DNA of 8,364 bases, taken from the NCBI GenBank assembly GCA_027486155.1, contig JAIXPR010000327.1, forward strand, positions 1-8,364. Reading direction: 5' to 3'. Source of the stretch: Pseudomonadota bacterium (GTDB lineage Bacteria > Bdellovibrionota_C > UBA2361 > OMII01). Below are positions 1 to 6,307 of this stretch, one piece after another. Below the pieces are notes generated by a model. The model did not search any database. It was not told the origin of the DNA and saw only the letters and a program-made list of their open reading frames with translations. A program made the position numbers and the translations under genes. Position 1 is the first letter of the stretch; the number at the start of each line of letters is the position of its first letter.

Positions 1-222
1 AGCCTTCGGGTAGCGTCGCTTGAGCTCATCGGCAACGGTGAGCCCAGATGAATGATCACACGGTCCCACAAGGACTCTGAACAGAATCCCGCTTACCGCT
101 CGACTTCTCCCTGGTGGGGACCGTCGTTTTCTCCCTGGTGGGGACCGTCGTTCCTTTGGCTCCTCTAGCAGCTGTTCGCTTGTTTGACGACGCTCTCCTC
201 GGATAGACCATTCACGCTTTGG
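1..222 (-). pseudogene. Start-less partial reading frame with SPOR-like segment, runs off the left edge
   Basis: A minus-strand frame is open from an in-frame TGA at 225-223 to the window edge. It reads a basic, Pro/Gly-rich stretch in which RRSPPGRK is followed by RRSPPGRS, then GILFRVLVGP, a short variable loop, and ADELKRRYPKA. The pattern hydrophobic-R-V-x-V-G-P followed by a helix ending in LKRRYP resembles the first half of a SPOR (peptidoglycan-binding) domain, which usually sits at the C-terminus after a Pro-rich linker. No ATG, GTG or TTG occurs in frame before the GTG at 69-67, which falls inside the putative first strand. The upstream part overlaps the 3' end of the MFS gene. It is therefore either the remnant of a broken gene, a gene with a rare start such as ATT at 87, or a chance frame. 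The similarity is judged by eye over about 30 residues only. Confidence 0.33.
105..152. repeat. Exact 24-bp tandem duplication (two copies)
   Basis: Two identical 24-bp units, 105-128 and 129-152, lie head to tail just after the MFS stop codon. The unit begins TTCTCCCTGGTGGGG on the plus strand. Its length is a multiple of three, so in the minus-strand SPOR-like frame it duplicates eight codons (RRSPPGRK/S) without breaking the frame. A shorter, imperfect inverted copy of its core, ACGGTCCC, lies at 60-67. Perfect identity between the copies suggests a recent slippage duplication. Confidence 0.9.
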
Positions 223-1454
223 TCATGAGACCGTTGTCCTCCTCGAACCTCAACAAAGGTCAGGTGTATTCCAAAACTCTCCCGGATAGTTCGGACGCCA
301 AGCAGGGCGATAAGGGTAAGTGCGCCGGTCATGATATGAACCGCGTTCATAATTCCGACAGATGACTTCAACGCAAGAAAGCTCCAGCTCAAGAGGACGG
401 TTGTTCCGCGGATGAAGTTAGGGATCATGCAGGTTACGGTCGTGCGGAGATTCGTCCCATATTGTTCAGAGGCTGTTGTGACTAAAACCGCCCAGAGGCC
501 ACCAAAGAACCCTATCGGGAGAAACCACGCGTTAAACACCCATGTCTTGTCGAAAGTCAGATGTAGGAGCCCAAAGACGCACGCGCATTGCGCGCAGAGG
601 AAATAGCTCAGGATAGCTCTTCTACTCCTCATGTATTGGCTTAGTAAGCACGAGGCGATATCCCCCGCCACAACCCCGATCGAGAAAAGGGAGATCGGAA
701 CCGCGCTGCTCAATCCCACGAAGCCGGAGGAGCCTTGGGCTATCTCTGGTGAGAAGGTGGCGATGGTCGTCCAGGAGAACGTATAGGGCACGCCGATCAG
801 AACGAGAGCGAGAAATCGCACAACCCGGTCCCGGTTGGTGAACAGAAGTCTCAGGCTGCCCCGTTTAATCGTTTGATCGCTCTTGATGGAGGCGAAGATG
901 CTCGACTCCGCCACCGCCACTCGGAGCGCGAGGAGCACCAGGCCGAGGCCTCCACCTATGTAGTACGTGGTTCGCCAATGAAAGAGATGCGCGGAATAAC
1001 TCGACACTACGGCGCCAAGAGCTCCAGCAATTATCACACACGCCATACCGATGCCGCGGCGTTCCTTCGATAACACCTCTCCCACGAGCGTTATCGCGCC
1101 TCCGATCTCACCGGCGAGGCCTACCCCTGATATGAAGCGGAGCGCCTCATACTGCTCTACACTTGTGACAAATCCGTTGGCGATATTTGCCAAGGCGTAG
1201 GTCAGGATCGAGCCGAAGAGGGCTTGAACACGCCCCACCTTGTCACCGAGCACTCCCCACAGGATCCCACCGACGACCATGCCGAACATCTGCGCGTTAA
1301 GGAGTCGAACGCCCTCGGTGAGGAGCCCATCTCCGGAGATTCCGAGGTCCTTGAGGCTTTGTGTGCGCACGACGCTGAAGAGTACGAGGTCAAAGACGTC
1401 AACGAAGTATCCAAGGGCGGCGACAAGAACGATCAATGCGGTGCGTGAGGTCAT
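165..1454 (-). CDS. MFS transporter, substrate unknown
   Basis: This is a polytopic inner-membrane transporter of the major facilitator superfamily, 429 residues and roughly 12 hydrophobic segments. The loop between helices 2 and 3 carries the MFS signature GVLGDKVGR (residues 67-75). A second conserved block, RFISGVGLAGE (106-116), matches the motif-B region with its conserved Arg. Helix 1 contains GYFVDVFDLVLFSVVR, with two acidic residues typical of proton-coupled members. I chose the ATG at 1454 because GGAG sits 7 bases upstream and helix 1 then follows at once. The open frame continues to a GTG at 1520, but that would add 22 Arg/Pro-rich residues atypical of an MFS N-terminus. The C-terminal tail, about 35 residues, is hydrophilic. 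The gene lies 168 bp after the CxxC protein, so it may belong to the same transcript or have its own promoter. Transport direction and substrate cannot be read from the sequence. Confidence 0.9.
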   Translation of the reverse strand: MTSRTALIVLVAALGYFVDVFDLVLFSVVRTQSLKDLGISGDGLLTEGVRLLNAQMFGMVVGGILWGVLGDKVGRVQALFGSILTYALANIANGFVTSVEQYEALRFISGVGLAGEIGGAITLVGEVLSKERRGIGMACVIIAGALGAVVSSYSAHLFHWRTTYYIGGGLGLVLLALRVAVAESSIFASIKSDQTIKRGSLRLLFTNRDRVVRFLALVLIGVPYTFSWTTIATFSPEIAQGSSGFVGLSSAVPISLFSIGVVAGDIASCLLSQYMRSRRAILSYFLCAQCACVFGLLHLTFDKTWVFNAWFLPIGFFGGLWAVLVTTASEQYGTNLRTTVTCMIPNFIRGTTVLLSWSFLALKSSVGIMNAVHIMTGALTLIALLGVRTIRESFGIHLTFVEVRGGQRSHDQSVNGLSEESVVKQANSC

Positions 1455-1622
1455 AACAGGTCTCCGGTATACTCGAGGGGGTGCGTGACGAACCGCCGGA
1501 GGGGCGCTGCGGCGCAACACGACTGGCAGGTTAGCACAAGTTTCATCGCCACCACATGTGCCTATTGAGGGAGGCGGTCACGGTGCTGGGTCGTTATGTC
1601 GCTGGTCTAGGTATTTGAGAAG

Positions 1623-2297
1623 TCAGGATGCCAGCATGAGATGGAGATCTCGCTCTCGGCTCCCACGAATCGCCCCGCTCTTCTCTGCCGGCGTATAACC
1701 GATTTCGTCCTGCCGCGAGGCTAGAAGCGCCCAAGCCTCCCATGGTTCCCTTCTTCCCTGGAGACGTCCTGTCTTCGGCGAGGTTTGAACGCATTCCCGT
1801 CGATATGCCGGATGGCTGGTCGTGGAGATGTAGGTCTCATACCCGTGAAGCTCTTCGAAGAGGTGTTGTAGAAGTGTGCGCGCGAGGGAACTTTCTTTGG
1901 GGCTTCGTGGCTCCCGAAACGGGGGGAGATCGTGCGGCTTGAAGATGTGGGTTGGGTCAAATGATCCCTCGAGTATCTTGGGAGTTCGTTCGAACCGTTT
2001 CACGCATAATGCCGCTCGCCCATCCGTGATGATCATGCCGAAACCCCAAAGATGGATGGAATACCCGCAAGTTCGCGTGCGAGAATACCGCGTCGACCCG
2101 TGAATGGTCGCGGGAGGCCTCGTCTTAGTGAAACCGTATCTGGTGAGGAAGGCGCTCTCTTGGCGTCGAATATCGCACCCGAAGCACCACATCTGAAGGT
2201 TGACCAGCCTCTCAAAGTTTCGACCGAACGCTCCCGTGAATGACCACGAGTCGATCTTCGCCGAATATCGGGGAAAGAGATCTCGCGAGGGTATCAT
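1623..2297 (-). CDS. Conserved-looking protein with CxxC motif, coupled to the COG0523 GTPase
   Basis: The protein has 224 residues and is soluble, with no signal peptide or membrane segment; I cannot assign it to a named family. Its start ATG (2297) shares its A with the TGA stop of the upstream GTPase gene (TGATG), the usual arrangement for translational coupling. A longer GTG start at 2327 is possible but less likely. Notable residues are WCFGCDIRR (37-45), a CxxC with neighbouring Asp and Arg that could bind a metal or form a disulfide, RYGFTKTRPP (53-62), and an aromatic LWGFGM segment. The region after residue 120 is Pro/Arg/Glu-rich, with an HGYETY stretch followed by HPAYRREC. Genes co-transcribed with Zur-controlled COG0523 GTPases often help with zinc starvation, so a role in metal handling is a reasonable guess. 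That rests on context alone. Confidence 0.75.
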   Translation of the reverse strand: MIPSRDLFPRYSAKIDSWSFTGAFGRNFERLVNLQMWCFGCDIRRQESAFLTRYGFTKTRPPATIHGSTRYSRTRTCGYSIHLWGFGMIITDGRAALCVKRFERTPKILEGSFDPTHIFKPHDLPPFREPRSPKESSLARTLLQHLFEELHGYETYISTTSHPAYRRECVQTSPKTGRLQGRREPWEAWALLASRQDEIGYTPAEKSGAIRGSRERDLHLMLAS

Positions 2298-3496
2298 CAC
2301 GACTCGTGTGTCTCCTGCAAGGTCCACGGTGAAAACGGATCTGAGAAGCTCTTCCAGCCATCCTCACCGAGCGCCAGTTCATCGTCTGTTAGCAGGCACC
2401 GGTCGAGCATCGAGGTAAGGCTCTCCTCGTTCATATCGACACCGATCAGCACGAGCTCCTGCTTGCCTTGGATGGAAGCGACCTCAGAGCTTATGAGCGC
2501 GCCGTTTTCGTCCCGAGCGGCCCAAAAGCCGGCGGGTTCAGAGCGACATGAGCCTCCAGCCTGAGACCACGACCCCGCGAGCCGTGAACGTGACGCCAGC
2601 CAAAAGAAGCCCTTTGAGCGCACCACCCCCGGCCACTCTGATTGAATGCACTCGGAGAACCGCTCAGGATGGAACGGTCGCTCACGTCGGTACACGAAGC
2701 TTGAGATACCGTACTCCTCCGTTTCAGGGGTGTGTTCACCCGCGAGCTCTTTGACCCAGCCAGGGCTTTGAGCGGCTTTTTCGTAATCGAAGAGCTTGGT
2801 GTTGAGCACGTCATGAGGATCGAGCGCGCCGAACTGAGCGTGGATGAGTCGAGCCTCAGGATTCAGCTTGTGAATCATCGCCTCAACGACAGAGAGCTGT
2901 CGTGGCGAGACGATGTCGGTTTTATTCAGCACGATGACGTTCGCGAACTCAACTTGATCGATGAGGAGATCGACGATAGTTCTGTCGTCCGTCTCATCCA
3001 CCGCCATGCCGATAGTTCTGAGGTCGTCAGATGACTCCATATGCGAGAAGAAGCTGGCGGCGTCGACAACCGTCACCATCGTATCAAGTCGAGCGACATG
3101 GGAGAGGCTCCGCCCCTCTTCATCGGTATGAGCGAAGGTCGCTGCCACCGGCATCGGCTCGCCGATGCCCGTTGATTCGATGAGGAGGTAGTCATACTTC
3201 CGCTCCGCGGCCAACTCCGCCACCTGTTCGAGAAGGTCCTCTCGAAGGGTGCAGCAGATACATCCGTTGGACATCTCCACAAGCTTCTCCTGGCCGCGAT
3301 CAAGGCGCGCGTCTCCGCGCTCAACGAGCTGCGCGTCGATATTCACCTCGCTCATGTCATTGACGATCACCGCGACCTTCAAGCCATCCCGATTGGTAAG
3401 AACGTGGTTCAGTAGCGTCGTTTTTCCGGCGCCTAGGAATCCGGAGAGGACGGTGACGGGGAGTGGTTGTTGGGAGGATCTTTTTTGGGGGGACAT
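2297..3496 (-). CDS. COG0523 (G3E family) GTPase, YciC/ZigA-type metal chaperone
   Basis: A 399-residue G3E P-loop GTPase of the CobW/COG0523 group, which couples GTP hydrolysis to delivery of metal, mainly zinc, to client proteins in the cytoplasm. The Walker A motif is GFLGAGKTT (19-27). The metal-binding CxCC motif is GCICC (C79, C81, C82). ESTGIGEP (107-114) and the guanine-specificity motif NKTD (191-194) follow. The C-terminal CobW_C domain is recognisable from the FVYRRERPFHPERF region onward, including KGFFWLASR. VNDMSEVNID and LVEMSNGCICC match the Zur-regulated YciC/ZigA branch rather than CobW of cobalamin synthesis. No His-rich tail is present. GGAG lies 7 bases before the ATG. 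A strong promoter with an overlapping palindrome stands about 70 bp upstream. The stop codon overlaps the next gene's start (TGATG), making a two-gene operon. Codons 2-6 contain adjacent runs of six C and six A. Confidence 0.95.
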   Translation of the reverse strand: MSPQKRSSQQPLPVTVLSGFLGAGKTTLLNHVLTNRDGLKVAVIVNDMSEVNIDAQLVERGDARLDRGQEKLVEMSNGCICCTLREDLLEQVAELAAERKYDYLLIESTGIGEPMPVAATFAHTDEEGRSLSHVARLDTMVTVVDAASFFSHMESSDDLRTIGMAVDETDDRTIVDLLIDQVEFANVIVLNKTDIVSPRQLSVVEAMIHKLNPEARLIHAQFGALDPHDVLNTKLFDYEKAAQSPGWVKELAGEHTPETEEYGISSFVYRRERPFHPERFSECIQSEWPGVVRSKGFFWLASRSRLAGSWSQAGGSCRSEPAGFWAARDENGALISSEVASIQGKQELVLIGVDMNEESLTSMLDRCLLTDDELALGEDGWKSFSDPFSPWTLQETHES

Positions 3497-3564
3497 AGGA
3501 AATCTCCGAGAGAGGGCCCGGATATGCGCTCGTGAGATTTGCGCCTTCGGACCACAAGAGTGAT

Positions 3565-3593
3565 ACTATATGCAACTGAGTTGCATATGGCAA
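3565..3593 (-). promoter_or_regulatory. Sigma-70-type promoter for the COG0523 GTPase operon
   Basis: On the minus strand, TTGCCA (3593-3588, five of six matches to TTGACA) and TATAGT (3570-3565, five of six to TATAAT) are separated by exactly 17 bp. Transcription would begin near 3558, leaving a leader of about 62 bases with GGAG before the ATG at 3496. The spacer is almost wholly occupied by the palindromic operator described separately. Confidence 0.75.
3568..3588. promoter_or_regulatory. Perfect 21-bp palindromic operator, probable Fur/Zur-family site
   Basis: The half-site ATATGCAACT (3568-3577) is followed by a single central G (3578) and by its exact reverse complement, ten paired bases in all. 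It overlaps the ends of the -10 and -35 hexamers and fills the spacer, so a bound dimer would block RNA polymerase. Dyads of about this length and spacing are typical of Fur-superfamily regulators. COG0523 genes of this type are commonly repressed by Zur when zinc is plentiful. That the regulator is Zur is inferred from the gene it controls; the regulator itself is not in the window. Confidence 0.72.
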
Positions 3594-3680
3594 GAGGTGG
3601 TGGGCTGACCGATGTTCGATATTGCAGGTGATGCGGGCGGCTGCCTGCCTCGCCGAAGGATTAGCGAAGGCGGATCGTTC

Positions 3681-3913
3681 GGGCCGTGTGGCATCGCCTG
3701 TCGATGAAGCGGTGAAAACCTCCCCTCAATCGGCACCCGGTAGGGCCCGACTCCCGGCGGGCCGTATCTCAACGCGTGTTGATGAGGCCGCAATCTCTCA
3801 TGGTCGTATCGACTCTCGCGGACTTATTGCATCGTCTATCTATGAGGCGCTGATACCTCCAGTTGTCAAACGGCCCGCCAGGAGTCGGGCCCTACCGCGT
3901 GGTGAGGCGATGC
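3681..3913. repeat. Cluster of degenerate direct repeats in gene-free DNA
   Basis: Several imperfect copies of one unit recur here. Segment 3691-3723 and segment 3829-3860 agree at about 26 of 33 positions (GCATCG, then CT, ATGA, GCG, TGA and CCTCC in the same order). GGGCCGT begins related stretches at 3681 and 3761. The core GATGAGGC-like word appears at 3703, 3781, 3841 and 3901, the last three spaced by exactly 60 bp. A short inverted pair, GCATCGCCT (3691-3699) and AGGCGATGC (3905-3913), brackets the whole. The stretch lies between the metallopeptidase-like gene and the GTPase promoter. It does not look like coding sequence. Confidence 0.55.
3734..3901. repeat. Long inverted repeat (31-bp arms, 106-bp interior), possible MITE-like or dispersed element
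   Basis: The left arm 3734-3764, with core GGTAGGGCCCGACTCCC, and the right arm 3871-3901, with core GGAGTCGGGCCCTACC, are reverse complements with only two mismatches. The GC-rich arms would form a very stable stem in RNA of either orientation. On the minus strand the stem starts 46 bases downstream of the metallopeptidase-like stop, so it could protect or end that mRNA, but no T-run follows. The size (168 bp) and terminal-inverted-repeat layout resemble a non-autonomous mobile element. I see no clear target-site duplication. Confidence 0.75.
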
Positions 3914-3946
3914 GGCATGAAGGGGTACTCGCCCATTTCATTTCGT

Positions 3947-5041
3947 CTAGAAGAGCGCGCCTGGAAAACCCTTCTCCATCAGCGCCTGTTTGTACGACTC
4001 ACGTATCTCTCGCTTCAGTTTCTCGCATATCCGAGGAGTCGCGCGCTGCGTTATCGTGTCGATGAGCGTGTTCTTTGATGATTCATCCGCGAGCCCCTTA
4101 AACCCCGGAATATTTTGTCTGCCAAAATTCTCAAGGCCGGTCCGAGCGCATGTTTTCGAGGTTTCGTATCGCTGGCTGGTCGAGGCCAGGACATCAAAGA
4201 GGGCGAATACGGTCTCGTTCTCTGGGGTAATGAGGAAGGTGCAATAATCCGAGTATGCCTCATCGAGTGAGTGTTCGCTCGCCGTGAGAGTTCCCTGCTT
4301 GCGCGCTTCGAACAACTTAAGGTGTCCTACCTCATTCGCGAGAACCGCTTGAAAGATCACTTTCGGATCTCGGTGCTCCGCGAAGAGGTCCCGAGAGATT
4401 CCCCAAGGGGACACAAGAACATCCCCGGTTTTTGACACGGATCCATAGAGCTCATCTCCGTGGGGCGTGGCGACGAGTTTGATCAGCTCTCGCATGGACG
4501 ATGCTTTGTCGTTGAAGTTGAGCATCCGCTTGACCGTATCGAACTCGTGGCTCTGCTTCGGCTCGCCGAGAGCGTACAGCACGACGGTCAGATAGGGTTG
4601 CTCGTTGAGCACCGTGCCACTGAGGTAGAGGTGGTAGCCCGCGCGATTAACCGCCTCAAAGAGTTTGTCGATGGCGCCGGGAGAATCGACGAAGGGCGCG
4701 TTGAGGAGGTCTTGGCTGATAGCGTTCAGGAGTCGGTTCTCGTAGGCCGTCTCCGCGCCAGCTGGAATCCACTCTCCAGTTTTGAGGAATGAACTCTGTT
4801 GGAGTTGGGCGATCGCCTCAATCTCAAGGGCCGTTCGTTGAACGGCCTTCAGGGCAGCGGAAGCACGAGGGTCGGAACCTCGCACTGCGGTCGGAGGTAG
4901 GGGGATGGCGGCAGGCGTATCATTCGAGGGCTCTCGAGGGAGGCCCTTCTGTTCTTGAGCTGATTGATCTTTGCAGCCGCTCGATGCGAGAGCGATCGTC
5001 GCTGCGAGAGAGGGAATCGTTGTTCTCATGAGAGATTGCAT
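3947..5041 (-). CDS. Secreted, probably lipid-anchored, gluzincin-like protein with degenerate zinc motif
   Basis: The protein has 364 residues. The N-terminus (one Arg, then a hydrophobic stretch to ALASSGC) is a signal peptide. Cys23 could be lipidated, although the lipobox has Ser at -3 and is imperfect. A Pro-rich linker (about 30-55) follows. The C-terminal half holds GDVLVSPWG (206-214), then VLANEVGH (233-240) and, 20 residues on, DEAYSD (260-265). This order matches zinc peptidases of the gluzincin clan: HExxH followed by a Glu ligand in an ExxSD or ExxAD setting, as in thermolysin (NExxSD) or M48 peptidases (AVLxHExxH). Here the first His is Asn (codon AAT, 4336-4334), while the catalytic Glu, second His and third-ligand Glu remain. 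It may be an inactive pseudo-peptidase or an unusual metal site. The remainder is not recognised. No clear Shine-Dalgarno precedes the ATG, and a second ATG lies at 5029. The 156-bp spacer from aroC suggests separate expression. Confidence 0.82.
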   Translation of the reverse strand: MQSLMRTTIPSLAATIALASSGCKDQSAQEQKGLPREPSNDTPAAIPLPPTAVRGSDPRASAALKAVQRTALEIEAIAQLQQSSFLKTGEWIPAGAETAYENRLLNAISQDLLNAPFVDSPGAIDKLFEAVNRAGYHLYLSGTVLNEQPYLTVVLYALGEPKQSHEFDTVKRMLNFNDKASSMRELIKLVATPHGDELYGSVSKTGDVLVSPWGISRDLFAEHRDPKVIFQAVLANEVGHLKLFEARKQGTLTASEHSLDEAYSDYCTFLITPENETVFALFDVLASTSQRYETSKTCARTGLENFGRQNIPGFKGLADESSKNTLIDTITQRATPRICEKLKREIRESYKQALMEKGFPGALF

Positions 5042-5060
5042 GGTTTCATAGCCATCTCAG

Positions 5061-5076
5061 GGGGCGTTTTTGCCCC
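5061..5076 (-). other. Small GC stem-loop in the leader of the metallopeptidase-like gene
   Basis: GGGGC and GCCCC form a five-base-pair stem around an A-rich six-base loop, 20 bases upstream of the minus-strand ATG. Neither strand has a following T-run, so it is not an intrinsic terminator. If transcribed as part of the leader it could affect ribosome access. No function can be shown. The rest of the 5042-5197 spacer is AT-richer and may hold the gene's promoter, but no hexamer pair is convincing. Confidence 0.35.
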
Positions 5077-5197
5077 AACTCAGTGTGCCTAAATGGATAA
5101 CCCTACGCAAAACAAGAGTAGACAACTTGATTTGTATTGCGAAATCAGTGGCTTATATTTTCGCAGCCTCGAGCCAGCTTAACCGGACACGATGTGT

Positions 5198-6283
5198 TTA
5201 TAGATTCTGCGCCTTATCCCTCAGCACATGGTCCGCCAGCACGAGCGCGGCCATCGCGTCCACGATCGGTACGGCGCGTGGGAGGACGCATGGGTCATGA
5301 CGCCCTGACGCGGCGAGTTTCGTTGGTTGACCATCGGTGGTTACGGTATCCTGTTCCTTCCCGATCGTGGCGACCGGTTTGAAGGCGACGCGAAAGGTGA
5401 TCGTGTTTCCGGTTGAGATTCCACCGAGTACGCCACCCGCGTTGTTGGTTGCCGTTGTGACCTCACCGTCCGCCCCTACGACAAAGGGATCGTTGTGCTG
5501 ACTTCCACGAAGGTGAACAGCGTCAAAGCCGAGTCCGATCTCAAAGCCCTTTACCGCGTTGATGCTCAGCATCGCTTTCCCAAGATCTGCATGGAGCTTA
5601 TCGAAGACCGGTTCACCGAGTCCTGGTTGCACGTTGCGAATGACACCACGGATAATGCCGCCGATTGAATCCCCATCTGCCTGCACTTCTCGCACGAGGT
5701 CGATCATCTTGGTGGCAGCCTCTTGGTCTGGGCATCGGATGATATTTGATTCTACCGACTCCTGCGTAACCTCATCAGGATTGACCTGTGATCGGATCGA
5801 GCCGACCTGTTCAACGTAGCTCACGATCTCAATCCCAAGGCTCTCGTGAAGGAATTTGCGAGCTATCGCGCCAGCCGCGACCCTTCCGAGGGTCTCTCTC
5901 GCCGATGCCCGACCACTTCCACGCCAATCACGCAGTCCGTATTTTGAGAGATAGGTGAAGTCAGCGTGTGAGGGACGGAACGCTTTGTGGAGGTCGTTGT
6001 AATCCTCGGAGCGTTGGTCCTTATTATAGGCGAGCATCATGATCGGGGTGCCTGTTGTATATCCCTCGAAGACGCCGCTCAAGATGTGGATAGTGTCCTC
6101 CTCTTTACGAGGGGTCGTAATGTCGCTTTGACCCGGCTTGCGGCGGTCGAGCTGCGCTTGAATGTCAGCTTCTGAGATCTCAAGTCCTGGAGGGCATCCA
6201 TCCACGACCACGCCGACGGCGCCACCGTGCGACTCCCCGAAGGTAGTTATCTTAAAGAGCTCTCCAAATGAATTTCCGGCCAT
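5198..6283 (-). CDS. aroC: Chorismate synthase
   Basis: This cytoplasmic enzyme removes phosphate from 5-enolpyruvylshikimate 3-phosphate to give chorismate, using reduced FMN. It is the last common step towards Phe, Tyr, Trp and folate. The length is 361 residues, the same as the E. coli enzyme. All three family signatures are present: GESHGGAVGVVVDGCPPG (16-33), GSGRASARETLGRVAAGAIA in the middle, and RHDPCVLPRAVPIVDAM near the C-terminus. The start ATG follows GGAGG by four bases. That Shine-Dalgarno lies next to a perfect complement (CCTCC, loop of only two bases, 6288-6299), which might weakly mask it. The gene starts 24 bp after the aroD stop, so the two are probably co-transcribed. No truncation or missing active-site residue is visible. 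Confidence 0.98.
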   Translation of the reverse strand: MAGNSFGELFKITTFGESHGGAVGVVVDGCPPGLEISEADIQAQLDRRKPGQSDITTPRKEEDTIHILSGVFEGYTTGTPIMMLAYNKDQRSEDYNDLHKAFRPSHADFTYLSKYGLRDWRGSGRASARETLGRVAAGAIARKFLHESLGIEIVSYVEQVGSIRSQVNPDEVTQESVESNIIRCPDQEAATKMIDLVREVQADGDSIGGIIRGVIRNVQPGLGEPVFDKLHADLGKAMLSINAVKGFEIGLGFDAVHLRGSQHNDPFVVGADGEVTTATNNAGGVLGGISTGNTITFRVAFKPVATIGKEQDTVTTDGQPTKLAASGRHDPCVLPRAVPIVDAMAALVLADHVLRDKAQNL

Positions 6284-6307
6284 GTGTCCTCCGAGGAGGG
6301 GAGTGTA

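Noticed and set aside
1454..1520. Longer GTG-started N-terminus for the MFS transporter
   Set aside because: The extra 22 residues are Arg/Pro-rich, while the ATG at 1454 has a well-spaced GGAG and begins directly before helix 1.
3481..3492. Adjacent runs of six T and six G (minus strand: six C then six A) at the GTPase start, considered as a phase-variation switch
   Set aside because: Runs of six are too short to suggest frequent slippage, and the reading frame is intact as given.
3681..3913. CRISPR array
   Set aside because: The repeat copies are degenerate, unevenly spaced (about 60-80 bp) and partly inverted. There is no constant short repeat with unique spacers and no cas gene.
3622..4065. 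Plus-strand open frame of 147 codons across the intergenic repeat region
   Set aside because: It runs through the inverted and direct repeats and into the antisense of the metallopeptidase-like gene. Its peptide is repetitive only because the DNA is, and no Shine-Dalgarno or family motif is visible.
5061..5076. GGGGC/GCCCC hairpin as a terminator for aroC
   Set aside because: It lies more than 120 bp beyond the aroC stop and no T-run follows on the minus strand. It is better seen as a leader stem of the next gene.
5070..5382. Plus-strand frames opposite the aroC 3' end and its downstream spacer
   Set aside because: They are shadows of the highly conserved aroC coding strand and carry no recognisable protein motif.
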